The translations under genes were made by a program, and so were the position numbers. The notes under the pieces were generated by a model, which ran no database searches, was not told where the DNA came from, and saw nothing but the letters and a program-made list of their open reading frames with translations. Shown here in pieces: positions 1 to 8,290 of a stretch of 64,000 nt of DNA. Source of the DNA: Myxococcaceae bacterium (GTDB taxonomy: Bacteria > Myxococcota > Myxococcia > Myxococcales > Myxococcaceae); the NCBI GenBank assembly GCA_016793095.1, contig JAEUJQ010000036.1, positions 1 to 64,000 on the forward strand, in the 5' to 3' direction. Position 1 is the stretch's first letter; the number at the start of each line of letters is the position of its first letter.

Positions 1-540
1 CCACCAGCCGCCGAGCCACCAGCCGCCGAGCCGCCAGCCGCCGAGCCACCAGCCGCCGAGCCACCTGCCGCCGAACCACCTGCCGCCGAACCACCTGCCG
101 CCGAACCACCTCCCGCTGATCCACCCGCTGCGGATCCACCAGCCGCCGAACCACCAGCCGCCGAACCACCAGCCGCCGAACCACCTGCGGCCGAGCCACC
201 TGCCGCTGAACCACCCGCTGCGGAGCCACCAGCCGCCGAGCCACCTGCCGCCGAACCACCTGCCGCAGAGCCACCCGCCGCGGAACCACCAGCTGTCGAA
301 CCGCCCGCAGCAGCGCCACCTGCCGCCGAGCCACCGGCCGCTCCGCCACCCGCTGCACCACCTGCCGCCGAGCCACCTGCTGCCGCGCCACCTGCTGCGG
401 CACCACCCGCCGCGGAACCACCAGCTGTCGAACCGCCCGCAGCAGAGCCGCCTGCCGTCGAGCCACCAGCCGCGGCGCCACCAGCCGCGGCGCCACCGGC
501 TGCGGCGCCACCTGCGGCGGAGCCACCTGCAGCTGAACCG
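1..540 (-). repeat. 15-bp coding tandem repeat (SAAGG units)
   Basis: About 36 contiguous, imperfect 15-base units keep the reading frame exactly. Variation is mostly third-position or Ser/Ala/Thr swaps, as expected for selection at the protein level after slippage or unequal crossing-over. The array continues beyond the left edge. Confidence 0.85.
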
Positions 541-623
541 CCTGCACCACCATCGTTGTTCGAGCTCCCTGGACCACAGGCCGCGAGCGTCGCCACGAAG
601 GCCATCAGCAATCGTCGGTTCAT
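1..623 (-). CDS. pentapeptide-repeat lipoprotein, 3' end outside window
   Basis: The reading frame opens at an ATG (621-623) with a good ribosome binding site (AGGAGCT) just upstream and runs without a stop to the left edge, so at least 207 residues are present. The start is a lipoprotein signal peptide (MNRRLLMAFVATLAAC, Cys16 as lipidation site). After a short Ser/Asn/Asp/Gly linker the rest of the visible protein is about 36 tandem copies of a five-residue unit, mostly SAAGG with AAAGG and STAGG variants. I do not recognise a family. A flexible surface stalk carrying a domain beyond the edge is the simplest reading. The opposite-strand reading is Pro/Pro-Ala repeats without a start signal. 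Confidence 0.75.
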   Translation of the reverse strand, partial: MNRRLLMAFVATLAACGPGSSNNDGGAGGSAAGGSAAGGAAAGGAAAGGAAAGGSTAGGSAAGGSTAGGSAAGGAAAGGAAAGGSAAGGAAGGGAAGGSAAGGAAAGGSTAGGSAAGGSAAGGSAAGGSAAGGSAAGGSAAGGSAAGGSAAGGSAAGGSAAGGSAAGGSAGGGSAAGGSAAGGSAAGGSAAGGSAAGGSAAGGSAAG

Positions 624-811
624 CGGAGCTCCTGTCGTTGACTGAGCGACCCTGGCGAGCAGGGCTGCCGTGCCGCAGCTGCAGAGAACTGCGTCGCCTG
701 TCTAGCGGACCACGCGAGCATTGGCACCTCGCGCTCGGTCCGCCCGAGCCCCGCATGAATCAGTCTGATTGCGCTCAGCAGGCCGAAGCCCCTGCTCGTT
801 TTCGGAAGCGG

Positions 812-1723
812 TCAGGCCGGCTGATCGCGCCCAGCCCTGAAGACCTCCCGACGATGCCAGCGCAGGTGCTCGAGACGCGGGTGATGGTCGGTGCGTCGTG
901 GCAGCACGAGCGGCCGACCAGCGAAGTTCCGAAGCCAGAGCGCCGTGTTGGCACCGCTCAAGTCCTCCGACACGAGGAGCCTGAGGTCGTCGCCGATGCT
1001 CAGCGCGCCGCGATCGAAGGCCTTGTGGTGAAACGTGCACAGGGCGAGCCCGTTGGGCACCTCGTCACGTCCACCGTACGCGTGCCACACGATGTGGGCC
1101 GCCTCGAGCGCGAACTCATCATCCGCCCCCAGCCGCCCGTCGAACTCGCAGACGCAACAGCGGCGGCCATAGGATCGCAACACGTCTTCCCTGAACGACC
1201 CGCTCCGAGGGCGGCGTGGCGCGACCAGCGGCGTCCAGTGCAGCTCGATCGCGTCGAGAATCTCTGGGCGCAGGGATTCGGCGAACTCCTCGAGCAAGAC
1301 GCTGGTCAGGCCGTTCAGCAGCGCCAGGTCACCTGCGAGCAGGGCGTGAACGTCGGCCGGGAAGCCGCCCGATGCGCCGCGAAGCGCCGACAGGGGAACG
1401 TCGCCTGACGCGTTCTCGTGCCTGCGCAGATCCGCGGGCTCGAGCTCCCACAGTCGGCCACCGTGGTCGTTGCGCAGCCGGTAGAAGGCGTATTGGGGCC
1501 GATGACTGCTTGCGCCCGGCGCGCCGAATCGTGCCAGCAGACTGCTGAGGTGTTGCTCGATGTCGCCAAAGCGCGTGAGCCGTGCGTCTCCCCGGCTGAC
1601 GCGGGCGAGCGCGTCGAGGAGGACGAGGGGCTTGTGGGGTGCTCGCCGATCGCTCGCCGTGTGGCGCACGACCGTCGTGAACCACTCCCGGAGCCCCTCT
1701 GCGGTCAGGCGACGCGCTGCCAC
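812..1723 (-). CDS. HNH restriction endonuclease, phosphorothioated-DNA-binding (ScoMcrA-SBD) type
   Basis: The 303-residue protein has the layout of the phosphorothioated-DNA-binding restriction endonucleases. The N-terminal part (about 25-165) carries the 'APHKPLVLLDAL' and 'PQYAFYRLRND' motifs of the sulfur-binding domain. The C-terminal part is an HNH nuclease with CCVC (189-192), EAAH (207-210), NGLALC (224-229) and HHKAFDRG (232-239). Known relatives (ScoMcrA, SprMcrA) cut DNA with phosphorothioate backbone modification. The start is GTG at 1723 with GGAGGT very close upstream. Only 10 bases separate it from the START-domain gene ahead of it, so they may share a transcript. No dnd modification genes are in the window. 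Family assignment is from motif recognition only. Confidence 0.8.
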   Translation of the reverse strand: MAARRLTAEGLREWFTTVVRHTASDRRAPHKPLVLLDALARVSRGDARLTRFGDIEQHLSSLLARFGAPGASSHRPQYAFYRLRNDHGGRLWELEPADLRRHENASGDVPLSALRGASGGFPADVHALLAGDLALLNGLTSVLLEEFAESLRPEILDAIELHWTPLVAPRRPRSGSFREDVLRSYGRRCCVCEFDGRLGADDEFALEAAHIVWHAYGGRDEVPNGLALCTFHHKAFDRGALSIGDDLRLLVSEDLSGANTALWLRNFAGRPLVLPRRTDHHPRLEHLRWHRREVFRAGRDQPA

Positions 1724-1733
1724 CGCACCTCCG

Positions 1734-2426
1734 TCACTTCCCGCCGGCCGCGACGCCCGTCCCCTGCTGTCGCGCGAGGGCCTCCGCGGCCAGACGCTCC
1801 TTCATGCGCTTCTGCGCCTCGCGCTCGACGTTCTTGTACGTGTCGCCGACGCCCTTCTCGTTGCCCATGTTCGCCGCGAAGGCCGGAATCCACCCACCGG
1901 GGTCCACCGCGAACTTGTGCACCAGCCACGTCTTGCCGCCCTCGCGCGGGGTCGCCAGCCACATGCCGTCGTTCACCTGCAGCCGCACCACGCCGCTGCG
2001 CTCGGGCAGGTGCTTCGGGCGCGCCACCCACTTCGCCTCGAACGTCCCCGTCCCGTCCGGCTTCGCCGCCTGCGGCTGCCACACCTGCGTCACGTAGTCG
2101 CGCTTGCCCACCACCGGCAGGTCGATCAGCGTGTAGATGAAGACGCTCTGATCCTCCGGCTGCTCCTTGATGATCCGCGCGTCCTGCATGTAGGGCATGA
2201 ACGACTTGAGCCGCTGCACGTTCATCAGCGCGTCCTGCACGTCGATGAGCGGCGCGTTCACCTCGCCCTCGGCCCAGACCTCCTTGATCGGGGAGCCGGG
2301 AATGGCGCGGTTCTTCACCGTCACCGGGCCCGACACCACCGTGTGCCACTCCTGCTCTTCCGCCAGGCACACGCCGGCACCGAGCAGGGTCACGAGGGCG
2401 AGGGCGAGGGCGAGCGGGCGGATCAT
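1734..2426 (-). CDS. secreted START-domain lipid-binding protein
   Basis: The ATG at 2426 was chosen because it opens directly into a signal peptide (MIRPLALALALVTLLGAG, cleavage near residue 22). That gives 230 residues, the usual size for a single START/polyketide-cyclase-like domain with a signal peptide. START domains form a helix-grip pocket that binds lipids or other hydrophobic ligands. The second half contains 'VNDGMW' and 'DPGGWIPAFAAN', nearly repeated in the START protein at 5042-5635 (VNEGSW, VPGGAVPAFLVN), so the two are paralogs. It is divergent from the MMPL transporter, with 118 bases between starts. The ligand cannot be told from sequence. Confidence 0.8.
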   Translation of the reverse strand: MIRPLALALALVTLLGAGVCLAEEQEWHTVVSGPVTVKNRAIPGSPIKEVWAEGEVNAPLIDVQDALMNVQRLKSFMPYMQDARIIKEQPEDQSVFIYTLIDLPVVGKRDYVTQVWQPQAAKPDGTGTFEAKWVARPKHLPERSGVVRLQVNDGMWLATPREGGKTWLVHKFAVDPGGWIPAFAANMGNEKGVGDTYKNVEREAQKRMKERLAAEALARQQGTGVAAGGK

Positions 2427-2544
2427 GAGGACGGGCGACCAGGAATCTGGGACCGAGCCTAGCGCCCGTAGAACAAGGGTGCTACGCGCCGCCCGCCCAG
2501 TCGTCGTGAGGGGTTGTCGCGCCCTCGAAGGAACGTGATTCGTC

Positions 2545-4995
2545 GTGTCGCCCGATTCGCGCACAGGTCACCTGCTGACGCGCCTCGTGACCTTCAGCTT
2601 CACGAAGCCCGCGATCGTGTTCCTCGTGCTCCTCGCGGTGGGCGGCACCTTCGCGGCGATCGCCAGCCAGCTCGGCTTCCGAGGCGACTTCATCGAGCTC
2701 CTGCCTGACTCCACCCGGGAGGTGCAGGACCTCAAGATCGTGCAGGATCTGGCAGGCGGCGGCGGGTACTTCGTCATCCGCGTCCGCGGCGACTCGAAGG
2801 ACGGCCGACGCGCCTACGCCGCCGCGCTCGCCTCCCGCCTCGAGCAGGACAAGGAGCTCGTCTCGTACGTCGAGTACCGCTTCGACGCCTCGTTCTTCTC
2901 GACGCGCGGCTTGTGGCTCTTGCCCTCGAAGACGCTCCAGGCGCTCGCCGACGACGTCGACGCCCGCATCACCTGGGAGAAGCAGCGCGCCCTGCCCGGC
3001 TTCGTCGACCTGCTCGACGAGGCCCCGCCGCCGACCCTCGAGGAGATCGACCGGAAGTACCGCAGCCAGGCGAGCCAGAACGAGTTCATCGAGGGCCGCA
3101 CGGCGCCCGAGCTGTACATGTTCGTCAAGCCGACGAAGCAGGCCGGCGATCTCGACTTCAACCGCCTCATCGTCAGCCGGGTGGGCGACGTCACCACGGC
3201 CATGCGCGCGCAGTTCCCCGCCATCGAGGTCGACTTCACCGGCGCCTACGTCGCGCGCGTCGAAGAAGACGACGTCATGCGGGAAGATCTCGGCCGCGCG
3301 GGCCTCGTCTCGGCGGTGCTCGCGCTCAGCATCATCCTCCTGTCCACCCGCAAGCTCACGGCGCTGTGGGTGGTGGCGCTGCCCGTCGCGCTCGGCATCT
3401 CGGCCACGTTCGCCTTCGCGTACTTCACCATCGGCCACCTGAACCCCGTCACCGGCTTCCTCGGCGCGATTCTGGTCGGCCTCGGGCTCGAATACGGCAC
3501 GCACCTGGCCATGCGGTACTGGGAAGAGCGGCGACTGGGCGACGTGTTGCCCTCGCTCCGCACGACGGTGCTCAGCACCTTCCCCGGCGCCCTCACCAGC
3601 GCCACCACCAACGCCGTCGCCTTCCTCGTGCTGGTGGCGAGCAAGTTCGACGCCTTCAAGCAGTTCGGCACCATCGCGGGCTTCGGCGTCATGGCGACCG
3701 TCATCTCGGCCTACGTGATGGCCCCGGCCATCCTCCGGCTCTCCGAGGCGATCCGCCCCTACAAGGCCCGCCCCATCGCCCTCGACGAGAACGGCCACGA
3801 GCGCACCGGACCGCGCATTCCCACCGTCGCCCTCGTCGCGCTGGTCCTCGGCATCACGGCGATCGCGGCCGTGTCGGCGACCTACGCGCCGAAGGCCTCC
3901 TTCGAGAAGGATCTCAAGCGACTCAAGGGCAAGTCACCGGCGACCGAGCTCGACGAGGCCATCAACGATCAGCTCGGCATCATCATGACGCCGGCGATCA
4001 TCGCCGTGCGCTCGCTCGACGAGGCGCAGACCCTCGCCACCCTGTCGCGTGCCTTCAAGGCCGAGCGCGGCGCTGCCTCTGCGATCCACGAGATCGCGAG
4101 CCTCAACGACTTCTACCCACCGGCGAACGAGCTCGACGGGCGACGCGCTGGCATCAAGCGCCTCGGCGAGGTGCTTCAGCGGGTGCCCGAGTCCATCCGC
4201 ACCGGGAAGGACAAGGAGCGCTTCGACGCCCTGTCGAAGATGCTCGACTCGGAGCCGTGGGGTCCCGACGAGGTGCCCAGGGAGCTGCGCCGCCGCTTCC
4301 AGCCCATCAAGGGTGAGGGCACGTTCGTGCTGATCTTCCCGGCGCTCACCGGCTACGACGCCGACGCGCTCGACAAGTGGGCGGCCGATCTCGATGAGGT
4401 GAGCGCCAGGGGCCTGAAGGCGGGCCTGGACCCGCACGTGCTCGACACGAACCGCATCGCCTCACGCATCTTCACCATCGTGCGCCAGGACGGGCCCTTC
4501 ATCATGGCCGCCGCCGGCGTGGTGGTCTTCTTGATGATCCTCATCAGCCTGCGCTCGCTCACGCGCACGGTGCTGGTGACGGTGCCGCTCTACATCGGCA
4601 TCACCTGCATCTTCGGCGCGATGCAGCTCTTCGACGTGAAGCTGAACTTCCTCAACGTGGTGGTGCTCCCCAACCTGCTCACCATCGCCGTCGACAACTC
4701 CGTCCATCTGTACCACCGGTACATGGAAGAGGGCCCAGGCTCCATCGGCCACGCCCTCCGCCACACCGGCTTCGCGTCACTGGTCGCCACCTGCAGCAAC
4801 GCCGCGGGCTACGCGGCCCTCTTCGTCGCGCGCCACGAGGGCCTGCGCAGCATCGCGTGGCTGGCGACGCTCGGGGTGTTCTGCTCGTTCCTCGGCACGA
4901 CGATTCTGTTCCCGGCGCTCCTCGAGCTGGTGGAGCGCCTCAAGCTCATGCCACCGCCCCCCGCGAAGACCCCGGCCGAGGAAGAGCCGGGCTGA
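2545..4995 (+). CDS. MMPL/RND-family transporter (HpnN-like lipid exporter)
   Basis: The 816-residue membrane protein starts at GTG 2545 behind GAAGGA. It has the two-fold RND layout: one membrane helix near 17-38, a large periplasmic loop, a five-helix bundle around 250-400, then the same plan again with the second bundle around 650-800. The membrane motifs are 'GLGLEYGTHL' in the first half and 'AVDNSVHLYHRY' in the second, typical of MMPL transporters that move lipids (hopanoid transporter HpnN, mycobacterial MmpL). No separate membrane-fusion protein or outer-membrane channel is adjacent. The flanking START-domain proteins suggest a hydrophobic substrate. That is inference from position. 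Confidence 0.85.
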   Translation: MSPDSRTGHLLTRLVTFSFTKPAIVFLVLLAVGGTFAAIASQLGFRGDFIELLPDSTREVQDLKIVQDLAGGGGYFVIRVRGDSKDGRRAYAAALASRLEQDKELVSYVEYRFDASFFSTRGLWLLPSKTLQALADDVDARITWEKQRALPGFVDLLDEAPPPTLEEIDRKYRSQASQNEFIEGRTAPELYMFVKPTKQAGDLDFNRLIVSRVGDVTTAMRAQFPAIEVDFTGAYVARVEEDDVMREDLGRAGLVSAVLALSIILLSTRKLTALWVVALPVALGISATFAFAYFTIGHLNPVTGFLGAILVGLGLEYGTHLAMRYWEERRLGDVLPSLRTTVLSTFPGALTSATTNAVAFLVLVASKFDAFKQFGTIAGFGVMATVISAYVMAPAILRLSEAIRPYKARPIALDENGHERTGPRIPTVALVALVLGITAIAAVSATYAPKASFEKDLKRLKGKSPATELDEAINDQLGIIMTPAIIAVRSLDEAQTLATLSRAFKAERGAASAIHEIASLNDFYPPANELDGRRAGIKRLGEVLQRVPESIRTGKDKERFDALSKMLDSEPWGPDEVPRELRRRFQPIKGEGTFVLIFPALTGYDADALDKWAADLDEVSARGLKAGLDPHVLDTNRIASRIFTIVRQDGPFIMAAAGVVVFLMILISLRSLTRTVLVTVPLYIGITCIFGAMQLFDVKLNFLNVVVLPNLLTIAVDNSVHLYHRYMEEGPGSIGHALRHTGFASLVATCSNAAGYAALFVARHEGLRSIAWLATLGVFCSFLGTTILFPALLELVERLKLMPPPPAKTPAEEEPG

Positions 4996-5041
4996 CGGGA
5001 GTCGGAGGGGTCGGGCAGTCGAGCGACTGAGCTGCAGGCCG

Positions 5042-5635
5042 TCAGCGCGCCGCGCCTCGTGCAGCCCGCTCCAGCGCCTCCAGCGTCCGGGGGACGCCCG
5101 CGCCGTTGATGCTGTTGACGAGGAACGCAGGCACCGCGCCGCCCGGCACCGACAGCAGCTGATACGTCACGAAGGTCTTCTGCCCGCGCGCCTCGAGCAG
5201 CCACGAGCCCTCGTTCACCGGCAGACGCACCACCCCGTCGGCGACCGGCGCGAGCTCGTCGCGGGCCCCCGCCGCCGTCCACCTCAGCCAGCGCACGTCG
5301 CCCTCCGCGCTCCAGCTCATGCGCACCACCGTGTCACGAGGGGACAACACGCCGACGTCGTAGCGGAGGTAGACCCAGGCAGAGCGCTCCGAGTCTCGCG
5401 CGAGGACCCGTGAGGCAGCCGTGGACGGCATCACACGGGCGTAGCCCTCGAAGTCGAGGAGCACCCGCTGCACCTGCTCGAGCGGGGCGTCGACCACCCC
5501 CGTGGCCTTGAGCTCATTGACCGGTCGATCTGGAACGCTGCGCGTGTACCACCGCGCGTCGAAGGCCCGATCGCTGCCAGCCAGCGTCCACCCGGGCTCG
5601 GCGTGCAGGATGAAGAGGAGGGCGAGCGTCGTCAC
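5042..5635 (-). CDS. secreted START-domain lipid-binding protein, second copy
   Basis: I place the start at GTG 5635, which leads straight into a short hydrophobic signal (MTTLALLFILHAEPG). Upstream in-frame starts would overlap the divergent ceramidase gene and add an Arg-rich stretch. The 197-residue product is one START-like domain: 'APLEQVQRVLLDFEGYARVMP' region, then 'LPVNEGSWLLE' and 'SVPGGAVPAFLVN'. It resembles the START protein at 1734-2426 along its whole length. It converges on the MMPL gene (46 bases between stops) and is divergent from the ceramidase gene, so the lipid-handling genes are tightly packed. The exact start is uncertain. Confidence 0.75.
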   Translation of the reverse strand: MTTLALLFILHAEPGWTLAGSDRAFDARWYTRSVPDRPVNELKATGVVDAPLEQVQRVLLDFEGYARVMPSTAASRVLARDSERSAWVYLRYDVGVLSPRDTVVRMSWSAEGDVRWLRWTAAGARDELAPVADGVVRLPVNEGSWLLEARGQKTFVTYQLLSVPGGAVPAFLVNSINGAGVPRTLEALERAARGAAR

Positions 5636-5708
5636 GCCCGTCTGATGCGGTGGGGCGCGCTCGAGATTCAGCGAATCCCGGGGACGGCGCCGTGCATCAC
5701 GGTGCTCC

Positions 5709-6539
5709 ATGGACTGGCTGAAGCAACACCGGGAGGTCGCCATCGCCCTCGCCGTCACTGGCGTGAGCCTCGGCGCGCTCGGCGCCCTGGGCGTCGGCGG
5801 CTGGCCAGGGACCGCCTTCGATTGCCACCACGCCCCCTGCTACTGCGAGGCGGGAGGAGCCGGCTTCTTCCGCCAGCCGGGCAACACCTGGTCGAACCTG
5901 CCCGCCGTCTTCGCGGGCCTGGGGGTCGCGTGGTGGCTTGGCAAGCTGCGCCGCTCGACGAAGGACCTGCCCGGCGGCGTGCTCGCGCTCGGCCTGCTGA
6001 TGCCGTCGGTGCTGGTGTTCCAGGGCGTCGGCTCGATGGCCTTCCACGGCACCCTCACGACCTGGGGCTCGGCGCTCGACGCGATGAGCATGTTCGGGAC
6101 GATGGGGCTGCTGCTCACCACCAACCTCCATCGCCTCGGCGCCATCTCAGCCCGGCGCATCCCTCCGGTGTGGCTCGGGGTGATGGGCGGCGGCTTCGGC
6201 ATCGGGCTCGTCAGCGTGCCGGCGGTGACGAACCTGTTGTTCTTCATGTTCATCGGGATCCTCGCCTCCGAGGTCGTGCTGTCGCGGCGGGGCCTGGCGC
6301 CGAGTCAGGGCTTCCTGCGCGCGGGGCTCGGCGTACACGTCTCGAGCGTCACCATCTGGTTCCTCTCGGCCTCCGAGGGGCTGCCGTTGTGCTGGCCCGA
6401 CTCGGTGTGGTCTGGCCATGGCGCCTGGCACCTGCTCGAGGCCGTCGTCGTCACGCTCTTCGCGATCCACGCCGTCGGGAACCTTCGCCGCGCGCCGGCG
6501 ATGCCGACGCCCCGGGCCATCAGCCTCGAGCCCGCCTGA
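5709..6539 (+). CDS. alkaline ceramidase family membrane hydrolase
   Basis: The 276-residue protein with about seven membrane helices matches the alkaline ceramidase family, which cleaves the amide bond of (dihydro/phyto)ceramide to a sphingoid base and a fatty acid. The human ACER3 active-site pattern is intact with the same spacing: Ser109 and His113 (GVGSMAFHGT), Asp124 (SALDAM, 11 residues on), and His237/His241 (GHGAWHLLEA). The 'CEAGGAGFFRQPGNTWSN' stretch (46-63) is the family's N-terminal signature. Myxobacteria make ceramides, so the substrate is plausible. It is divergent from the START gene (5635) and convergent with the GNAT gene. PAQR-type receptors share the fold, but the N-terminal signature favours a ceramidase. 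Confidence 0.85.
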   Translation: MDWLKQHREVAIALAVTGVSLGALGALGVGGWPGTAFDCHHAPCYCEAGGAGFFRQPGNTWSNLPAVFAGLGVAWWLGKLRRSTKDLPGGVLALGLLMPSVLVFQGVGSMAFHGTLTTWGSALDAMSMFGTMGLLLTTNLHRLGAISARRIPPVWLGVMGGGFGIGLVSVPAVTNLLFFMFIGILASEVVLSRRGLAPSQGFLRAGLGVHVSSVTIWFLSASEGLPLCWPDSVWSGHGAWHLLEAVVVTLFAIHAVGNLRRAPAMPTPRAISLEPA

Positions 6540-6554
6540 GCCGCGTCGCGGCGG

Positions 6555-7022
6555 TCAGAGCGACTTCTTCATCTCGAGGTGCGGCATGCCCGCCTCCTCG
6601 AAGACCGCGCCATCGGCGGCGTAGCCATGGCGCTTGTAGAACTCCATCGCCGACAGCTGTGCGTGCAGCATGATGCCCGTGAAGCCTCGCCGGCGGGCCT
6701 CGGCCTCGAGCGCGACGAGCAGCCTCGCGCCGATGCCCGACTTCCGATGGCTCGACAGGACCGCCATGCGGCCGATGCGCCCCCACGTCCCGTGGGTTCC
6801 AGCAGGCGGAGTCGAGAGCTCGACGAGGCGCCCGGTGCCGATGGCGTGGCCACCCTCCATCGCGAGCACGTGGTACGCGTTGGCGTCCTCGGCGTCGCGC
6901 TCGAGCCCCTCAGGCACGCTCTGCTCCTCGATGAACACGATCTCGCGAATGGCGAGCGCCTGGAACAACTCGCCGTCGTTGGAGACGGGGACGATGGCGA
7001 CAGCAGTGGCGGTGTTCGACAT
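6555..7022 (-). CDS. GNAT-family N-acetyltransferase
   Basis: The 155-residue protein is a single GNAT domain. These enzymes transfer an acyl group from acyl-CoA to an amine; the substrate is unknown here. 'AIREIVFIEEQSVPEGLERD' near the N-terminus and 'GRIGRMAVLSSHRKSGIGARL' (acetyl-CoA pyrophosphate loop) are typical of the ElaA/YjcF branch. The C-terminal 'FYKRHGYAADGAVFEEAGMPH' region is also characteristic. ATG 7022 was chosen because the frame further upstream reads as low-complexity antisense of the MFS gene. The MFS start lies only 30 bases away on the other strand. Confidence 0.85.
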   Translation of the reverse strand: MSNTATAVAIVPVSNDGELFQALAIREIVFIEEQSVPEGLERDAEDANAYHVLAMEGGHAIGTGRLVELSTPPAGTHGTWGRIGRMAVLSSHRKSGIGARLLVALEAEARRRGFTGIMLHAQLSAMEFYKRHGYAADGAVFEEAGMPHLEMKKSL

Positions 7023-7052
7023 CGCGGCGCGTGATAGGGCACTTCGAGGGTG

Positions 7053-8219
7053 ATGGCAAACGCAGGCAGCCTGATCGTCTTCTACGTCCTCTTCTTCATG
7101 TCGGTGGGCATCACCCTGCCGTTCCTGCCTGTCTACTACGAGTCGTTGGGTATCAAACCATCGGAGATCGGCGTGCTGCTCTCGGTGGGGCCGGCGTTCG
7201 CCCTGCTCGCCCCGCCGCTCTGGGGCCAGGTGGCCGATCGCACCGGCCGGCCTGGCCTGGTGCTGTTCCTCATCTCGGCGGGCTCGCTGGCGGGCTTCGG
7301 GGCGCTGCTCCTGGCCACGAGCTTCCCGGCGGTGTTCGCCGCGCTGGCGCTCTTCTCGCTCTTCGGCGCCGCCACCACCACCCTCATCGACAGCCTCGCG
7401 CTCGGCCACGTGGAGGAGCACGGGGGCGCGTTCGCGTCGATCCGCACCTTCGGGTCCGCCGGCTTCGTCGCGGCGACGCTGGCCTTCGGCTTCTTCGTCG
7501 ACGTCATCGATCGCCGGGTGGTGTTCGCCGCGCTCGCGCTGATGGGCGCCTACACGGCCTGGGCAGGCCTCACGCTCGCCCGGCGCCCAGCACGTCGCCG
7601 CGAAGGGCCGCGGGCGGATCTGCGGGGCGCGCTGGCGTTGCTGCGCAACCCCCAGGTTCGCTGGCTGCTGGTGGCGAGCGCCGCGCACTGGATCGCCTGC
7701 GCTCCGTACCACGGCAGCCTGGGCCTGCACTTCAAGGCGCTGGGCTTCCCGCCCTCGACGCTCGGGCTGTCGGCGAGCGTCGCGGTGACGAGCGAGATCG
7801 TCGTGCTGTTCACCTGGCCGCGCTGGGCCCACCTGGTGCGCCCGCGCGCGCTGCTGGCGATCGCCTTCGTCGTGAGCGCGGCGCGGTGGGGCGCGATGGC
7901 CTTCACCTCGTCGCCGGTCGCGCTCGTGGCCCTCGCCGCGACCCACGGCATCAGCTTCGGCGCCTTCTACGTCGCCAGCATCTCGTGGGTGGCCGACCGG
8001 GCGCCCCCGTCGCTGCGCGCCACCGGGCAGTCGCTCTTCGTGGCAGCGACCTTCGGCATCGGCGGCCTCGTGGGATTCACCGGGTCGGGCAGGCTCTACG
8101 CCAGCCTCGGCGGCCACCGGCTCTTCGGCGTCGCGGCGCTCGCTGAGGTGGTGCCGCTCATGGTGCTGGGGCTGCTCCTCGCGGGCGGCGCGGGCCGGAT
8201 GACCGAGCGGAACACTTGA
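7053..8219 (+). CDS. MFS transporter
   Basis: The 388-residue protein with about 12 hydrophobic segments starts at ATG 7053; an in-frame GTG sits directly before it at 7050. The N-terminal 'FLPVYYESLGIKPSEIGVLLS' region and 'PPLWGQVADRTGRPGLVL' are the helix 1-3 signature of the MFS_1-like subgroup (nucleoside/phenylpropionate-type permeases). The second half repeats the plan. The substrate cannot be inferred. It is divergent from the GNAT gene and 71 bases ahead of the next gene on the same strand. Confidence 0.85.
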   Translation: MANAGSLIVFYVLFFMSVGITLPFLPVYYESLGIKPSEIGVLLSVGPAFALLAPPLWGQVADRTGRPGLVLFLISAGSLAGFGALLLATSFPAVFAALALFSLFGAATTTLIDSLALGHVEEHGGAFASIRTFGSAGFVAATLAFGFFVDVIDRRVVFAALALMGAYTAWAGLTLARRPARRREGPRADLRGALALLRNPQVRWLLVASAAHWIACAPYHGSLGLHFKALGFPPSTLGLSASVAVTSEIVVLFTWPRWAHLVRPRALLAIAFVVSAARWGAMAFTSSPVALVALAATHGISFGAFYVASISWVADRAPPSLRATGQSLFVAATFGIGGLVGFTGSGRLYASLGGHRLFGVAALAEVVPLMVLGLLLAGGAGRMTERNT

Positions 8220-8290
8220 TGGGCGCGAGAAGGTCGAATACCCCCACGGTCACGTCGTCCCTTGCCAGTGATGCTACCTTCGGAGGCGCC

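Noticed and set aside
1-540. CRISPR array or noncoding satellite
   Set aside because: Units are 15 bases with no spacers and keep one open reading frame after a lipoprotein signal.
638-1408. Plus-strand frame of 256 codons over the HNH gene
   Set aside because: No motif, no start signal, and antisense to a clear nuclease.
5016-5029. CAGTCGAGCGACTG as a terminator between MMPL and START genes
   Set aside because: The loop is only two bases, no T-tract follows, and such palindromes occur by chance at this GC content.
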